DNA of 64,000 nucleotides from Candidatus Planktophila sulfonica (lineage in GTDB: Bacteria > Actinomycetota > Actinomycetes > Nanopelagicales > Nanopelagicaceae), in contig NZ_CP016773.1 of the NCBI RefSeq assembly GCF_002288065.1, positions 558,001 to 622,000 on the forward strand, written 5' to 3'. The notes under the pieces are model-generated. The model searched no databases and was not told the DNA's origin. It saw nothing but the letters and a program-made list of their open reading frames with translations. A program made the translations under genes and the position numbers. Of this stretch, positions 1-9,503 are shown in pieces. Each line of letters opens with the position of its first letter. The stretch's first letter is position 1.

Positions 1-483
1 ACTTCAACTCAGCTTGCGAAAGATGTTGAAGTTGAACTTGAGAAGCGAGTTGCGGCCACTAAGCACTCCGAACGTATTCGCACTGCGCTTACTGGAATCC
101 AATCAGCAATCGTCTTGGTGGATTCAGTTGAACAAGGTCTCGATGTTGTAAATGCTTATGCAGCGGAGCACCTCGAAATTCAGACCAAGAATGCTGCGCG
201 CGATGCTGCACAGATTCGCAATGCTGGTGCAGTTTTCATTGGTCGCTTCTCGCCAGTTTCACTCGGAGATTATTCAGCTGGTTCAAACCACGTTCTACCT
301 ACCGGTGGATGTGCCTGTCACAGCAGTGGCCTCTCTGTACAAACTTTCTTGCGCGGACTTCACTTCATTGAGTATGACCAGAAAGCATTTACCGACATTC
401 TCGATACCGTCGTCACTCTTGCAAACTCTGAAGATCTTCCTGCTCACGGTGAAGCAATGACCGCTCGTTTGGAAAATCTATGA
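1..483 (+). CDS. hisD: Histidinol dehydrogenase, C-terminal part (5' end outside window)
   Basis: The reading frame is open from the first base, so only the last 160 residues are present. HisD carries out the last two oxidations of histidine synthesis (histidinol to histidine, NAD-dependent, zinc enzyme). Visible family motifs are AAEHLEI, which carries the catalytic Glu-His pair, and [15 protein letters not shown], which carries a metal ligand and a catalytic His, followed by the C-terminal [10 protein letters not shown] region. The TGA stop overlaps the hisC start (ATGA), so the two are translationally coupled as the head of the visible his-trp operon. Truncation is due only to the window edge. 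Confidence 0.95.
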   Translation, partial: TSTQLAKDVEVELEKRVAATKHSERIRTALTGIQSAIVLVDSVEQGLDVVNAYAAEHLEIQTKNAARDAAQIRNAGAVFIGRFSPVSLGDYSAGSNHVLPTGGCACHSSGLSVQTFLRGLHFIEYDQKAFTDILDTVVTLANSEDLPAHGEAMTARLENL

Positions 484-1568
484 ACCAGTGGCCAGCGTGG
501 CTTCCACTTCGCCAAAATCTTCGCGAACTCTCACCGTACGGGGCGCCGCAACTTCCAGCAGATGCTGTGATGAATACCAATGAGAACCCATATGCGCCTT
601 CGCCCGCTCTTGCAAAGGCGATTGCTGATCGAGTCTCAGAAGTAGCGCTCACTCTCAATCGTTACCCAGATCGCGATGCAGTTGTTCTGCGCACCAAGCT
701 TGCAGGGTTCATCAACGGGCTATCTGGAACGGATTTCGATGCAAAGAATCTATGGGCTGCCAATGGCAGCAATGAGATTATCCAGTCTCTCTTTATGGCA
801 TTCGGAGGCGGCACCGCTCTCGGTTTTACCCCTTCTTATTCAATGCACCCATTGATTGCCAAGGTAACTCAAGTGCAGTGGCTCAATGGAAGTCGCCGCG
901 AAGATTTCAGTCTCGATATCGACTCTGCAATTTCACAGATTCAGCGCGATAAGCCAACGCTCACTTTCATTACAACACCGAACAACCCAACAGGTTCTGC
1001 AGTCACTGTCGATGAAATCGAGAAGATTGCACGTCTCACCTCAGGGCTATTGGTAGTCGATGAGGCTTACGCAGAATTTTCTGAAGAGACCTCAGCGGTA
1101 ACGCTCATCAAGAAGTATCCGCACGTTGTTGTTATTCGCACCATGAGTAAGGCCTTTGCTTTTGCAGGGGTTCGCCTTGGTTATCTGGTTGCAGACCCTG
1201 CAGTCATCGATGCCATGTTCCTTGTTCGCTTGCCGTATCACCTCAGCGCACTCACGCAGGCAGCTGGTGAAGTTGCACTCGATTACAAAGATGAGTTGCT
1301 TGGCACCGTTGCTCAACTTCGCACCGATCGTGATCGCGTTGCAGCTCAACTCACTGAAATGGGCCTGAACGTCATTCCAAGCGCATCCAACTTCCTTCTC
1401 TTCTCAGGATTCGATATGCCATCGGCGCAGCTCTGGCAGGCGATGCTCGATAGGGGAGTTCTCATCAGAGATGTGGGATTATTGGGTTACTTAAGAGTCA
1501 CCATTGGCAATGAGGCCGAAAACACCAAATTTATTACAACGCTATCGGCATGCCTGGGAGAAAAATGA
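480..1568 (+). CDS. hisC: Histidinol-phosphate aminotransferase
   Basis: Class I/II PLP-dependent aminotransferase of 362 residues, normal for HisC. It converts imidazole-acetol phosphate plus glutamate to histidinol phosphate. N-terminal [11 protein letters not shown] is the typical HisC substrate-arm motif. TTPNNPTG and VVDEAYAEF are PLP-contacting segments. The Schiff-base lysine is K224 in [15 protein letters not shown], followed by the phosphate-binding Arg. The start overlaps hisD by 4 bases and the end overlaps hisB by 4 bases. Confidence 0.96.
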   Translation: MNQWPAWLPLRQNLRELSPYGAPQLPADAVMNTNENPYAPSPALAKAIADRVSEVALTLNRYPDRDAVVLRTKLAGFINGLSGTDFDAKNLWAANGSNEIIQSLFMAFGGGTALGFTPSYSMHPLIAKVTQVQWLNGSRREDFSLDIDSAISQIQRDKPTLTFITTPNNPTGSAVTVDEIEKIARLTSGLLVVDEAYAEFSEETSAVTLIKKYPHVVVIRTMSKAFAFAGVRLGYLVADPAVIDAMFLVRLPYHLSALTQAAGEVALDYKDELLGTVAQLRTDRDRVAAQLTEMGLNVIPSASNFLLFSGFDMPSAQLWQAMLDRGVLIRDVGLLGYLRVTIGNEAENTKFITTLSACLGEK

Positions 1569-2152
1569 GCAGAACATCACGAGTCGAACGCACAACTAAA
1601 GAGTCAAGCGTTCTTGTAGAACTCAATCTCGATGGAACTGGCGAGATCTCAGTAGATACTGGCGTCCCATTCTTTGATCACATGCTCAGTCAACTGGGTA
1701 AGCACTCTGGCTTTAACCTTACGGTAAAGACAACAGGTGATGTCGATGTCGATTCACACCACACTGTTGAAGATACTTCCCTCGCATTTGGCCAAGCACT
1801 TCGCGAAGCACTTGGTGATAAGGCAGGCATTCGCCGCTTTGGCGATGCGATGGTGCCACTTGATGAAGTTCTCGTGCAGGCAGCTGTCGATCTTTCTGGT
1901 CGTCCATATCTTGTCCATCGTCAACCTGAAATCGTCGAACTCATCGGAACATTTGATACAACTCTCGGAAAGCACATCTGGGAATCCATCGTTGCTGAAG
2001 CGCGCATCGCACTCCACGTGCGAGTTCTCGAAGGCCGTAATGCTCACCACGTCTTTGAAGCGCAGTTCAAAGCTGTTGCGCGTGCACTTCGTGATGCGGT
2101 TGCACTCGATGGACGCGTTGCGGGTATTCCTTCTACAAAGGGCTCTCTCTAA
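1565..2152 (+). CDS. hisB: Imidazoleglycerol-phosphate dehydratase
   Basis: Monofunctional IGP dehydratase of 195 residues, without the phosphatase domain found in enterobacterial HisB. It dehydrates imidazole-glycerol phosphate, using Mn ions held by His-rich motifs. Two such motifs are visible: [10 protein letters not shown] and [11 protein letters not shown], with FFDHML near the N-terminus. I chose ATG 1565 (protein starts [11 protein letters not shown]) rather than the in-frame ATG at 1550, because GGGAG at 1556-1560 lies just upstream and 1565 makes the same ATGA overlap with hisC seen elsewhere in this operon. No histidinol-phosphatase gene is seen in the window. Confidence 0.95.
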   Translation: MSRTSRVERTTKESSVLVELNLDGTGEISVDTGVPFFDHMLSQLGKHSGFNLTVKTTGDVDVDSHHTVEDTSLAFGQALREALGDKAGIRRFGDAMVPLDEVLVQAAVDLSGRPYLVHRQPEIVELIGTFDTTLGKHIWESIVAEARIALHVRVLEGRNAHHVFEAQFKAVARALRDAVALDGRVAGIPSTKGSL

Positions 2153-2157
2153 CGTTC

Positions 2158-2751
2158 GTGATTGCAATTCTCGATTATGGATCTGGCAATCTACGTTCAG
2201 CGCAGCGTGCATTTGAAACTTCTGGCAAAGAGGTAGTGCTGACATCTGATTACGAAGTTGCACTGAAAGCCGATGGTCTCGTAGTTCCTGGCGTGGGTGC
2301 ATTCGCTGCCTGCATGCAAGGACTTGCCGGTGTTCGCGGAGATCAACTTGTTCGCGAGCGAATTTCCTTAAAGCGTCCTACTTTAGGTATCTGCGTTGGT
2401 ATGCAGATTCTCTTTGCACGTGGCGTCGAACATGGCAACCATGAAGGCGTTGGCGTCTGGGATGCAACGGTAGAAAAACTTGAAGCACCGATTTTGCCTC
2501 ACATGGGCTGGAACACCGTTTCTGCCCCAGGCGGAAGTTCACTCTTTAAAGGCGTTGAAAATGAATCGTTCTACTTCGTTCATTCGTACGCAGTAAAGAA
2601 GAAGGTGGGTGCAATCGCGACGATGGCGCACCACGGTGAAGATTTCCTGGCAGCAGTTGAAGATGGAGTTATTGCGGCGACGCAATTTCATCCAGAAAAA
2701 TCCGGAGATGCAGGACTACATCTGATTAAGAATTGGACGGACTCACTATGA
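2158..2751 (+). CDS. hisH: Imidazole glycerol phosphate synthase, glutaminase subunit
   Basis: Class I glutamine amidotransferase of 197 residues that supplies ammonia to HisF. The triad is visible: C79 in [11 protein letters not shown], and H178/E180 in ATQFHPEKS near the C-terminus. GTG is the start; the next residues [14 protein letters not shown] match the usual HisH N-terminus. It lies 5 bases after hisB and overlaps priA by 4 bases. HisF is two genes downstream, so both synthase subunits come from one transcript. Confidence 0.95.
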   Translation: MIAILDYGSGNLRSAQRAFETSGKEVVLTSDYEVALKADGLVVPGVGAFAACMQGLAGVRGDQLVRERISLKRPTLGICVGMQILFARGVEHGNHEGVGVWDATVEKLEAPILPHMGWNTVSAPGGSSLFKGVENESFYFVHSYAVKKKVGAIATMAHHGEDFLAAVEDGVIAATQFHPEKSGDAGLHLIKNWTDSL

Positions 2752-3473
2752 GCTACCTCGAACTTTTACCTGCTGTCGATGTTAAAGATGGACGCGCTGT
2801 TCGCCTCGTTCAAGGCGAACTTGATGCTGAAACCGCATATGGAAACCCACTTGAAGTTGCCCTCGAATTCCAAGCAGCTGGCGCTGAATGGCTCCACCTT
2901 GTTGATCTCGATGCAGCATTTGGTCGTGGAGAAAATAGCGCACTGCTTGCTGAGGTAGTGGGAAAACTTGATATCAAAGTCGAGCTCTCTGGTGGAATTC
3001 GCGATGACGAATCACTTCGTCGCGCACTTGCAACTGGTTGCATTCGTGTAAACCTAGGTACTGCTGCGCTTGAAAATCCCGAATGGACTGCGCGCGTTAT
3101 CGCAGAACATGGAGATCGCATCGCAGTGGGCCTAGATGTTCGCGGACATGTTCTTGCAGCTCGCGGCTGGACTAAAGAAGGCGGCGACCTCTTTGAAACC
3201 ATAGAACGCCTTGAGCGCGATGGTTGTTCCCGTTATGTAGTTACAGATGTAACGAAAGATGGCACTCTTAAAGGACCAAACCTAGAATTACTTCAAGAAG
3301 TCTGCGCAGTCACCAAAAAACCAGTTGTTGCATCTGGTGGTATTTCTTCCCTTGATGACATTGCAGCCCTTGCTTCCCTTAACGCAATCGGTGTTGAAGG
3401 CGCAATCGTTGGTAAAGCTCTCTATGCCGGCGCATTCACACTCGAAGAAGCTTTAGAGCTCACACGTCGATGA
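2748..3473 (+). CDS. priA: PriA: bifunctional HisA/TrpF-type isomerase
   Basis: TIM-barrel isomerase of 241 residues. In most actinobacteria PriA isomerises both ProFAR (histidine pathway, HisA activity) and phosphoribosyl-anthranilate (tryptophan pathway, TrpF activity). Catalytic Asp residues are D11 ([10 protein letters not shown]) and D167 ([10 protein letters not shown]). The loop containing [11 protein letters not shown] keeps the Arg-Gly-Trp of dual-function PriA enzymes such as that of M. tuberculosis. No separate trpF lies in the adjoining trp genes, which fits the dual role; dual function is inferred, not shown. I chose ATG 2748 ([11 protein letters not shown]) over ATG 2733 because it forms the ATGA overlap with hisH. 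Confidence 0.93.
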   Translation: MSYLELLPAVDVKDGRAVRLVQGELDAETAYGNPLEVALEFQAAGAEWLHLVDLDAAFGRGENSALLAEVVGKLDIKVELSGGIRDDESLRRALATGCIRVNLGTAALENPEWTARVIAEHGDRIAVGLDVRGHVLAARGWTKEGGDLFETIERLERDGCSRYVVTDVTKDGTLKGPNLELLQEVCAVTKKPVVASGGISSLDDIAALASLNAIGVEGAIVGKALYAGAFTLEEALELTRR

Positions 3474-4243
3474 CACTATCTGTTCGCATCATTCCTTGCC
3501 TCGACGTCACCGACGGTCGAGTTGTAAAGGGCGTTAACTTCACCGACCTTGTTGATGCTGGAGACCCCGTTGAGATGGCTTCGCTCTACGGACGAGAAGG
3601 TGCAGATGAACTTACCTTTCTTGATATCTCAGCAAGTGTCGCAGGTCGTGAAACAACTCTTGATGTAGTTCGCAAAACTGCCGAACAAGTATTTATCCCG
3701 CTCACAGTAGGCGGTGGAATTCGCACAGTCGAAGATGTGGATCGCTTACTTCGCGCAGGCGCTGACAAAGTTTCAATCAATACCGCAGCTCTTGCTCGCC
3801 CTGAATTAATCGCCGAAATTGCAGATCGCTTCGGTTCACAAGTATTGGTGCTTTCTGTTGATGCGCGTCGCGCACGTACCGATTCAGGTTTTGAAGTGAC
3901 AACACATGGCGGCCGCGAGTCCGCGGGCGTTGATGCACTCGCCTGGGTAGAAAAAGCCTGCGCACTTGGCGTTGGTGAAATCCTTCTCAACTCTATGGAT
4001 GCTGACGGCACTCGCGCCGGATATGACATCGGAATGATTACCGCCGTCCGCGCTGTCTCAAAGGTTCCGCTGATAGCCAGTGGCGGTGCCGGCACTCTCG
4101 AAGATTTCGCATCAGCGCTCGATGCTGGAGCTGATGCACTCCTCGCAGCCAGCGTCTTTCACTTCGGAATTCACCGCATTGGCGATGTGAAGAAGTACCT
4201 TTCTGGTCATAATTATTCAGTGCGCAATGCGCATACGGTCTAA
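3470..4243 (+). CDS. hisF: Imidazole glycerol phosphate synthase, cyclase subunit
   Basis: TIM-barrel cyclase of 257 residues that joins with HisH to make imidazole-glycerol phosphate and AICAR from PRFAR. The two catalytic Asp residues are visible: D12 in [15 protein letters not shown] and D131 in LSVDARR. Phosphate-binding loops VGGGIRT and [11 protein letters not shown] are present. It overlaps priA by 4 bases. After its TAA stop the DNA carries a possible leaderless promoter for hisI. Confidence 0.96.
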   Translation: MTLSVRIIPCLDVTDGRVVKGVNFTDLVDAGDPVEMASLYGREGADELTFLDISASVAGRETTLDVVRKTAEQVFIPLTVGGGIRTVEDVDRLLRAGADKVSINTAALARPELIAEIADRFGSQVLVLSVDARRARTDSGFEVTTHGGRESAGVDALAWVEKACALGVGEILLNSMDADGTRAGYDIGMITAVRAVSKVPLIASGGAGTLEDFASALDAGADALLAASVFHFGIHRIGDVKKYLSGHNYSVRNAHTV

Positions 4244-4245
4244 GG

Positions 4246-4251
4246 CAGAAT
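4246..4251 (+). promoter_or_regulatory. Candidate -10 box for leaderless hisI mRNA
   Basis: CAGAAT ends exactly 6 bases before the hisI ATG at 4258, the spacing that puts the transcript start at or next to the start codon. It would give the hisI-trpE section its own internal promoter. The surrounding CTAAGGCAGAAT recurs upstream of rapZ. The first base departs from TANNNT, so support is moderate. Confidence 0.4.
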
Positions 4252-4257
4252 ACGCAT

Positions 4258-4602
4258 ATGAGCACAGAACTGAGTCCAGAGATTTCTGCGCTCCTCAAAG
4301 ATCCCTCAGCTCTTATTCCAGCTATTGCTCAAGATATTCACTCAGGTGAAGTCTTAATGCTCGCCTACGTCAATGCGCAATCACTTGCTGCAACTCTTGC
4401 CACAGGGCGCGCAACATATTGGTCACGTAGCCGTAATGAACTCTGGGAAAAGGGCGCCACTTCTGGCCATACCCAACTTGTTCACTCCATCGCTCTTGAT
4501 TGCGACGGAGACGCTCTTCTATTTAAGGTTGAACAAACCGGGGCTGCTTGCCACACAGGCGATCGCACCTGCTTCCATAGAAATATCGAGATTGCGCGAT
4601 GA
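4258..4602 (+). CDS. hisI: Phosphoribosyl-AMP cyclohydrolase
   Basis: Monofunctional cyclohydrolase of 114 residues, without a HisE fusion. It opens the purine ring of PR-AMP in the third step of histidine synthesis. Zinc-binding Cys and metal-binding Asp residues are in [22 protein letters not shown] and the [12 protein letters not shown] segment typical of the family. It overlaps trpE by 4 bases, so it is the bridge between the histidine and tryptophan halves of the superoperon. hisE and hisG are not in this window. Confidence 0.95.
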   Translation: MSTELSPEISALLKDPSALIPAIAQDIHSGEVLMLAYVNAQSLAATLATGRATYWSRSRNELWEKGATSGHTQLVHSIALDCDGDALLFKVEQTGAACHTGDRTCFHRNIEIAR

Positions 4603-6083
4603 AGCTTGAAGAATTTCGCGAATACGCGAAGAACAACAACGTCATCCCCGTTTATCGCAAACTCCTAGGCGATGGCGAAACCCCGCTCAATATTTATAAG
4701 AAGCTTGCCAAGAACTTGCCCGGAACTTTTCTTTTGGAATCTGCCGAGCATGGGGGAGTCTGGTCTCGTTACTCATTTATCGGTGCACATAGCCAGACAA
4801 CGTTGACTGAAAAAGATGGCGTAGCGGTATGGCTTGGAAAACCACCTGCTGGAGTTCCGCAAGGAATGAATCCACTTGAAGCTCTGCGCAAAACAGTGGC
4901 ACACCTGAAGTCTCCAAAGATTGAAGGGCTTCCAACTCTTACAGGTGGCCTTGTTGGATATATGGGATATGACTCTGTGCGCAGACTAGAAAAGATTTCA
5001 AACCTTTCAACAAAGGATATCGATCTGCCAGAAATCGCATTTATGTTAACGAGTGATTTAGCCGTGATGGATCACAGCGAAGGAACCATCACGTTGATTG
5101 CAAATGCCATTAACTGGGATGGCTCAAACGAACGTATCGATGAATCCTATGCAGATGCGGTATCTCGTCTTGATCGCATGCAAGCAGAACTTCTGGCACC
5201 CCTTGCTGGAGATGTCTCAAAGATTCCGGCAAAGACAGCGCCTCAATTTGATCGCAACATGAGCGCCGAAGAATTCATGTCTAAGGTAGAAATTGCCAAA
5301 GAAGAGATTCGCGCGGGCGAAGCTTTCCAAATAGTTCTTTCGCAGCGATTCTCAATGCCATGCGCAGCCGATGCACTCGATGTATATCGCATGCTTCGTC
5401 TCAATAATCCAAGCCCATATATGTACCTCTTCAGATTTGAAGATGGAATCGAAGTCGTTGGTTCAAGCCCGGAAGCGCTCGTCAAGGTAACTGGTACCGA
5501 AGTAATGGTCCATCCAATCGCTGGAACACGTCGTCGTTCTGCATCCGTTGAAGAAGATATTCGCCTTGGAGAAGAGCTTCTTGCCGATCCTAAAGAGCGA
5601 GCAGAGCACTTGATGCTCGTTGACTTAGGTCGAAATGATCTTGGCCGTGTCTGCGCACCCGGAAGCGTTGAAGTAATCGACTTCATGCACATTGAACGTT
5701 ACTCACACGTTATGCATATTGTTTCCACAGTCATCGGAAAGCTTGGAAAAGATTCCACTCCTATAGATGCGCTCTTCTCAGTCTTTCCAGCCGGAACACT
5801 TTCTGGAGCACCTAAACCACGCGCTATGGAGATTATCGAAACTCTCGAACCAACTCGTCGCGGACTTTATGGCGGCGCTATTGGTTACTTCGACTTCACT
5901 GGAAATATTGATGCCTGTATTGCCATTCGTACTGCACTGCTTCACAAGGGGACTGCATATGTTCAAGCGGGAGCAGGACTCGTCGCAGATTCAGATCCAG
6001 CATCTGAAAATGAAGAGACTCTCAACAAGGCAGCTGCCGTTCTTGGCGCAATCACGGCTGCTAATGAATTGAAGCGCAGCTAA
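4599..6083 (+). CDS. trpE: Anthranilate synthase component I
   Basis: Chorismate-binding enzyme of 494 residues making anthranilate from chorismate with ammonia from a separate TrpG. The N-terminal half includes LLESAEHG, related to the tryptophan-feedback LLES motif. The C-terminal catalytic half has [60 protein letters not shown] and GGAIGY. trpG and trpD are not in the window. The start overlaps hisI by 4 bases and the TAA stop overlaps the next ATG by one base. Confidence 0.95.
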   Translation: MKLEEFREYAKNNNVIPVYRKLLGDGETPLNIYKKLAKNLPGTFLLESAEHGGVWSRYSFIGAHSQTTLTEKDGVAVWLGKPPAGVPQGMNPLEALRKTVAHLKSPKIEGLPTLTGGLVGYMGYDSVRRLEKISNLSTKDIDLPEIAFMLTSDLAVMDHSEGTITLIANAINWDGSNERIDESYADAVSRLDRMQAELLAPLAGDVSKIPAKTAPQFDRNMSAEEFMSKVEIAKEEIRAGEAFQIVLSQRFSMPCAADALDVYRMLRLNNPSPYMYLFRFEDGIEVVGSSPEALVKVTGTEVMVHPIAGTRRRSASVEEDIRLGEELLADPKERAEHLMLVDLGRNDLGRVCAPGSVEVIDFMHIERYSHVMHIVSTVIGKLGKDSTPIDALFSVFPAGTLSGAPKPRAMEIIETLEPTRRGLYGGAIGYFDFTGNIDACIAIRTALLHKGTAYVQAGAGLVADSDPASENEETLNKAAAVLGAITAANELKRS

Positions 6084-6241
6084 TGTTCAAATTAGGACTC
6101 TCCCTCTTCCTTGTCTCCGTTATAGCGATTGCGCTCAGTCGAAGAATTCGTCTCTCTGCACGCTACGAGCGCGAACCCAAGAAGCTCACGCCATGGAATG
6201 CAATGGATAAGGGAATAGATCCAACAGAGGACCGCACATGA
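6083..6241 (+). CDS. Short trp-operon-associated membrane protein (52 residues)
   Basis: ATG 6083 shares one base with the trpE stop, and the TGA stop overlaps the trpC ATG (ATGA), so this frame sits exactly between trpE and trpC. One hydrophobic segment (about residues 4-18) is followed by SRRIRLSARYERE and a C-terminal W38-N-A-M-D-K-G-I-D-P-T48 motif. Actinobacterial trp operons often carry here a longer membrane protein (Trp_oprn_chp/TIGR02234 type, roughly 200 residues, several helices) ending in a similar W-x-A-L-D-x-G-x-D-P-T motif. I infer this is a minimal version that kept only the last helix and tail. Its function is not known to me. Confidence 0.8.
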   Translation: MFKLGLSLFLVSVIAIALSRRIRLSARYEREPKKLTPWNAMDKGIDPTEDRT

Positions 6242-7011
6242 GCGTTCTTGATTCCATCATCGAAGGCGTTCGCGAAGATCTTGCCGCTCGTCGCATTCCA
6301 CTGGGGCAAATTCATAAGCGTATGGAAGAGACTGCGCCGGCACTTGATGCGCATTCATTCCTTTCTCGCGACGATATGAATGTGATTGCAGAAGTAAAGC
6401 GTTCATCTCCAAGCAAGGGAGAACTTGCCACAATCACCGACCCAGCTTCTCTTGCTGGGCAATATCAAGAAGCAGGCGCTGCTGCTGTCAGCGTTCTGAC
6501 CGAACGCCGTCGCTTCGGTGGCTCACTCGAAGATCTCGACGCCGTGCGAAAGCGCATCACAATTCCCGTGCTTCGCAAAGATTTTATGGTCGATGAATAT
6601 CAATTCTTAGAAGCGCGCGCACATGGCGCAGATATCGTTCTTCTTATCGTGGCTGCACTTTCAAAGAGCCAGCTCAGAGATTTCTACGATCTTGCAACTG
6701 AATTAGGAATGGCTTCTCTCATTGAAGTACATACCGCGCAAGAACTCGAGAGCGCGATGGATATCGAACCGCGCATCATCGGAGTTAATTCACGGAATCT
6801 GAAAACCCTCGATGTCGATAGCGCCGCATTTGCAGACCTCATTCCGCGTATCCCAGCTGATGTGATTCGGGTCGCCGAATCAGGTATCGCAACTCGCTCA
6901 GACGTTGAGTTCGCTCAGAACGCTGGTGCAACAGCGATCTTGGTCGGGGAAACTCTTGTGAAATCTGGGAATCCAATTTCCGCCATGCAGGAACTACTGG
7001 GTCGCAGGTAG
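6238..7011 (+). CDS. trpC: Indole-3-glycerol phosphate synthase
   Basis: Monofunctional TIM-barrel enzyme of 257 residues closing the indole ring from CdRP. Family motifs are visible: AEVKRSSPSKG (substrate-binding Lys), LRKDFMVDEYQ (catalytic Lys), VNSRNLKT, and AESGIATRSD near the end. There is no TrpF fusion; PriA upstream is the likely source of phosphoribosyl-anthranilate isomerase. It overlaps the small membrane-protein gene by 4 bases. Its TAG stop is the first half of the candidate trpB -10 box. Confidence 0.96.
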   Translation: MSVLDSIIEGVREDLAARRIPLGQIHKRMEETAPALDAHSFLSRDDMNVIAEVKRSSPSKGELATITDPASLAGQYQEAGAAAVSVLTERRRFGGSLEDLDAVRKRITIPVLRKDFMVDEYQFLEARAHGADIVLLIVAALSKSQLRDFYDLATELGMASLIEVHTAQELESAMDIEPRIIGVNSRNLKTLDVDSAAFADLIPRIPADVIRVAESGIATRSDVEFAQNAGATAILVGETLVKSGNPISAMQELLGRR

Positions 7012-7014
7012 TCT
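7009..7014 (+). promoter_or_regulatory. Candidate -10 box for leaderless trpB mRNA
   Basis: TAGTCT is followed by 6 bases and then the trpB ATG at 7021. The first three bases are the trpC stop codon. There is no purine-rich ribosome binding site between the two genes (only TCTTTCGCC). This suggests an internal promoter giving a trpBA transcript that begins at the ATG. Confidence 0.5.
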
Positions 7015-7020
7015 TTCGCC

Positions 7021-8214
7021 ATGACGACTGTCGATGATCTCGCAGGACACTTTGGCCCCTATGGCGGTCGCTTCGTTCCTGAAGCTCTCATCGGGGCGCT
7101 TGAAGAACTCGATGCTGCTCGCATCAAAGCGCAGACAGATCCAACATTTATTGAAGAGTTAGCTGAACTACACCGTACATACACGGGTCGCCCAAGCATC
7201 ATCACCGAAGCTAAGCGTTTTGGCGAACATGCTGGGGGAGCGGGCATTCTTCTTAAGCGCGAAGATCTCAATCACACCGGCAGCCACAAGATTAATAACG
7301 TGCTTGGTCAAGCACTCCTTACAAAGCGCATGGGCAAGAAGCGCATCATCGCTGAAACTGGTGCGGGACAACATGGCGTTGCATCTGCAACTGCTGCAGC
7401 TCTGATGGGTCTTGAGTGCGTTGTATACATGGGCGAAGAAGATACAAAGCGACAGGCTCTCAATGTTGCTCGTATGAAATTGTTAGGCGCAGAAGTAGTT
7501 CCCGTCACTTCAGGTTCGCGCACACTCAAAGATGCAATCAACGAAGCAATGCGCGACTGGGTTACCAATGTTGAAACTACTCACTACATGCTCGGAACCG
7601 TTGCCGGTCCGCATCCTTTCCCATCTATGGTCCGCGATTTCCATAAGATCATCGGCGAAGAATCTCGCGAACAAGTTCTCGCACTGACGGGCCGACTTCC
7701 TGACGCAGTTCTTGCCTGCGTTGGCGGAGGCTCTAACGCAATCGGAATCTTCCATCGTTTTATTGGTGATAAAGATGTCCGTCTCATTGGACTCGAAGCC
7801 GCTGGAGATGGTGTTGAAACTGGACGCCATGCGGCAACTATCACGGGTGGATCACCAGGCGTTCTTCATGGAAACCGCACATATGTTCTGCAGGATGAAA
7901 ATGGTCAGACCATTGAATCTCACTCAATCTCTGCGGGCTTGGATTACCCAGGCGTTGGCCCAGAACATGCTTATCTTCACGACATTGGCCGCGCCGAATA
8001 TCGTGCAGTCACTGACGCGGAAGCGATGCATGCATTTGCACTTCTCTGTAAGACTGAAGGAATCATCCCTGCAATCGAAACAGCGCACGCTCTTGCTGGC
8101 GCGCTTCAAGTAGGAAATGAATTAGGCAAGGATGCAATCATCTTGATCAATCTCTCTGGGCGCGGAGATAAAGATGTTCACACAGCAGCGCAATACTTTG
8201 GAATTCCTCTCTAA
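7021..8214 (+). CDS. trpB: Tryptophan synthase beta chain
   Basis: PLP enzyme of 397 residues that condenses indole with serine. The PLP lysine is K90 in [14 protein letters not shown]. The phosphate-binding loop [10 protein letters not shown], the N-terminal [11 protein letters not shown] and AETGAGQHG are all present. The gene is immediately followed by trpA with no gap, as expected for the alpha2-beta2 complex. No Shine-Dalgarno sequence is evident; see the TAGTCT box overlapping the trpC stop. Confidence 0.97.
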   Translation: MTTVDDLAGHFGPYGGRFVPEALIGALEELDAARIKAQTDPTFIEELAELHRTYTGRPSIITEAKRFGEHAGGAGILLKREDLNHTGSHKINNVLGQALLTKRMGKKRIIAETGAGQHGVASATAAALMGLECVVYMGEEDTKRQALNVARMKLLGAEVVPVTSGSRTLKDAINEAMRDWVTNVETTHYMLGTVAGPHPFPSMVRDFHKIIGEESREQVLALTGRLPDAVLACVGGGSNAIGIFHRFIGDKDVRLIGLEAAGDGVETGRHAATITGGSPGVLHGNRTYVLQDENGQTIESHSISAGLDYPGVGPEHAYLHDIGRAEYRAVTDAEAMHAFALLCKTEGIIPAIETAHALAGALQVGNELGKDAIILINLSGRGDKDVHTAAQYFGIPL

Positions 8215-9018
8215 ATGACAACTGCTCTCGATGATCTCTTCGTAAAAACTCGCGCCGAAAATCGCGCTGCGCTCATCGCATATATCCCTGCAGGTTTTCC
8301 CAGCATCGAAGGTTGCAAGAAAGTCATTCAAGCTTTTGTCGATGGCGGAGTCGATGCCATCGAAATCGGATTTCCCTACAGCGACCCAGTTATGGATGGC
8401 CCAACGATTCAAGCAGCAGCTGATCAATCACTTGCTCAAGGCACTGGCGCTAAAGAAGTTTTTGAAGCTCTGAAAGTTGCCACCGATGCGGGTGTTCCAG
8501 CAGTTGTAATGACGTACTGGAATCCCATTGAAAAGTACGGCGTCGAGAAGTTTGCTCAGTCGATTTCAGATAATGGTGGGTCTGGCGTTATTACCCCCGA
8601 CCTCACCATTGAAGAATCTGCACCTTGGAAAGATGCTGTTGAAAAGAGTGCAATCAATCCGATCTATGTTGTCGCACCGAGTACAACTGACTCTCGTCTG
8701 CCTCAAGTGACTTCACGCTGTGGAGGATTTATCTACGCTGCTAGCTTGATGGGCGTTACCGGAACACGCACCACAGTCTCATCCGGAGCACCTGACTTAG
8801 TCGCACGAATCCGTAAGACATCTCAACTTCCTATCGCGGTGGGACTCGGAGTTTCTACGCGCGAACAAGCTAAAGGTGTTGCAGGTTATGCCGACGGTGT
8901 CATCGTGGGTTCAGCATTTATTAAAGCCTTACTCGATGCACCTGATGAAGCAACAGGTTTGGAAGCGGTAAAGAACCTTGCCAGCGAATTATCGTTAGGA
9001 GTACGTGAAGGTCGATGA
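8215..9018 (+). CDS. trpA: Tryptophan synthase alpha chain
   Basis: TIM-barrel lyase of 267 residues that releases indole from indole-glycerol phosphate and passes it to TrpB. The catalytic Glu and Asp lie in AIEIGFPYSDPVMDGP. The Gly-rich phosphate-binding segments are VGLGVSTREQ and IVGSAFIKAL. The ATG follows the trpB stop directly. The stop overlaps the next gene, a MauE-like membrane protein, by 4 bases, so the redox genes downstream may be co-transcribed with trp. Confidence 0.96.
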   Translation: MTTALDDLFVKTRAENRAALIAYIPAGFPSIEGCKKVIQAFVDGGVDAIEIGFPYSDPVMDGPTIQAAADQSLAQGTGAKEVFEALKVATDAGVPAVVMTYWNPIEKYGVEKFAQSISDNGGSGVITPDLTIEESAPWKDAVEKSAINPIYVVAPSTTDSRLPQVTSRCGGFIYAASLMGVTGTRTTVSSGAPDLVARIRKTSQLPIAVGLGVSTREQAKGVAGYADGVIVGSAFIKALLDAPDEATGLEAVKNLASELSLGVREGR

Positions 9019-9503
9019 AGAAATATCTTCCATGGATTGGACTGGTGGCCCGCCTCGTTCTAGGCGGAACCCTGATTGTTGCCGGATACCTAAAATTTGA
9101 TGAGCTCGATAAGTCGCAGATGGCAGTTCGCGCTTACGAACTTCTTCCGATCCCGCTAGCGAATTTCATGGGCGTCTTCCTCCCATTCTTTGAATTAGCT
9201 GTCGGAATTCTTCTTGTCTTAGGTGCTGCAACTCGTCTATCTGCTCTCGCAAGCGGGTTACTGATGTTCGCCTTCATGATTGGAATCTCACAAGCATGGG
9301 CACGCGGACTTTCCATCGATTGCGGCTGCTTCGGCGGCGGGGGACAGGTTGACCCAGGTGAGGCGGATTACTTAACACCGCTACTGCGCGACACGGGCCT
9401 CACACTGCTTGCCGTGTACCTAACTCTCTTCCCACACACTAAATTTGGTCTCGATGAAGAACCGAAATCTCTCACCCAACCAGGAGAAGGCAATAATGAC
9501 TAA
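9015..9503 (+). CDS. MauE/DoxX-family redox membrane protein
   Basis: Membrane protein of 162 residues with about four hydrophobic helices (roughly residues 5-25, 45-70, 75-95 and 115-140). A conserved SIDCGCFGGGG motif follows the third helix, as in MauE/DoxX-like proteins that move electrons to extracytoplasmic thiol proteins. The gene overlaps trpA by 4 bases and the DsbA-like gene by 8 bases, so it is probably the membrane partner of that thioredoxin-fold protein. The redox role is inferred from family and context. Confidence 0.82.
   Translation: MKKYLPWIGLVARLVLGGTLIVAGYLKFDELDKSQMAVRAYELLPIPLANFMGVFLPFFELAVGILLVLGAATRLSALASGLLMFAFMIGISQAWARGLSIDCGCFGGGGQVDPGEADYLTPLLRDTGLTLLAVYLTLFPHTKFGLDEEPKSLTQPGEGNND

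Noticed and set aside
1754-2302. 182-residue minus-strand frame across hisB/hisH
   Set aside because: Antisense shadow that crosses two well-supported genes; composition does not look like a protein.
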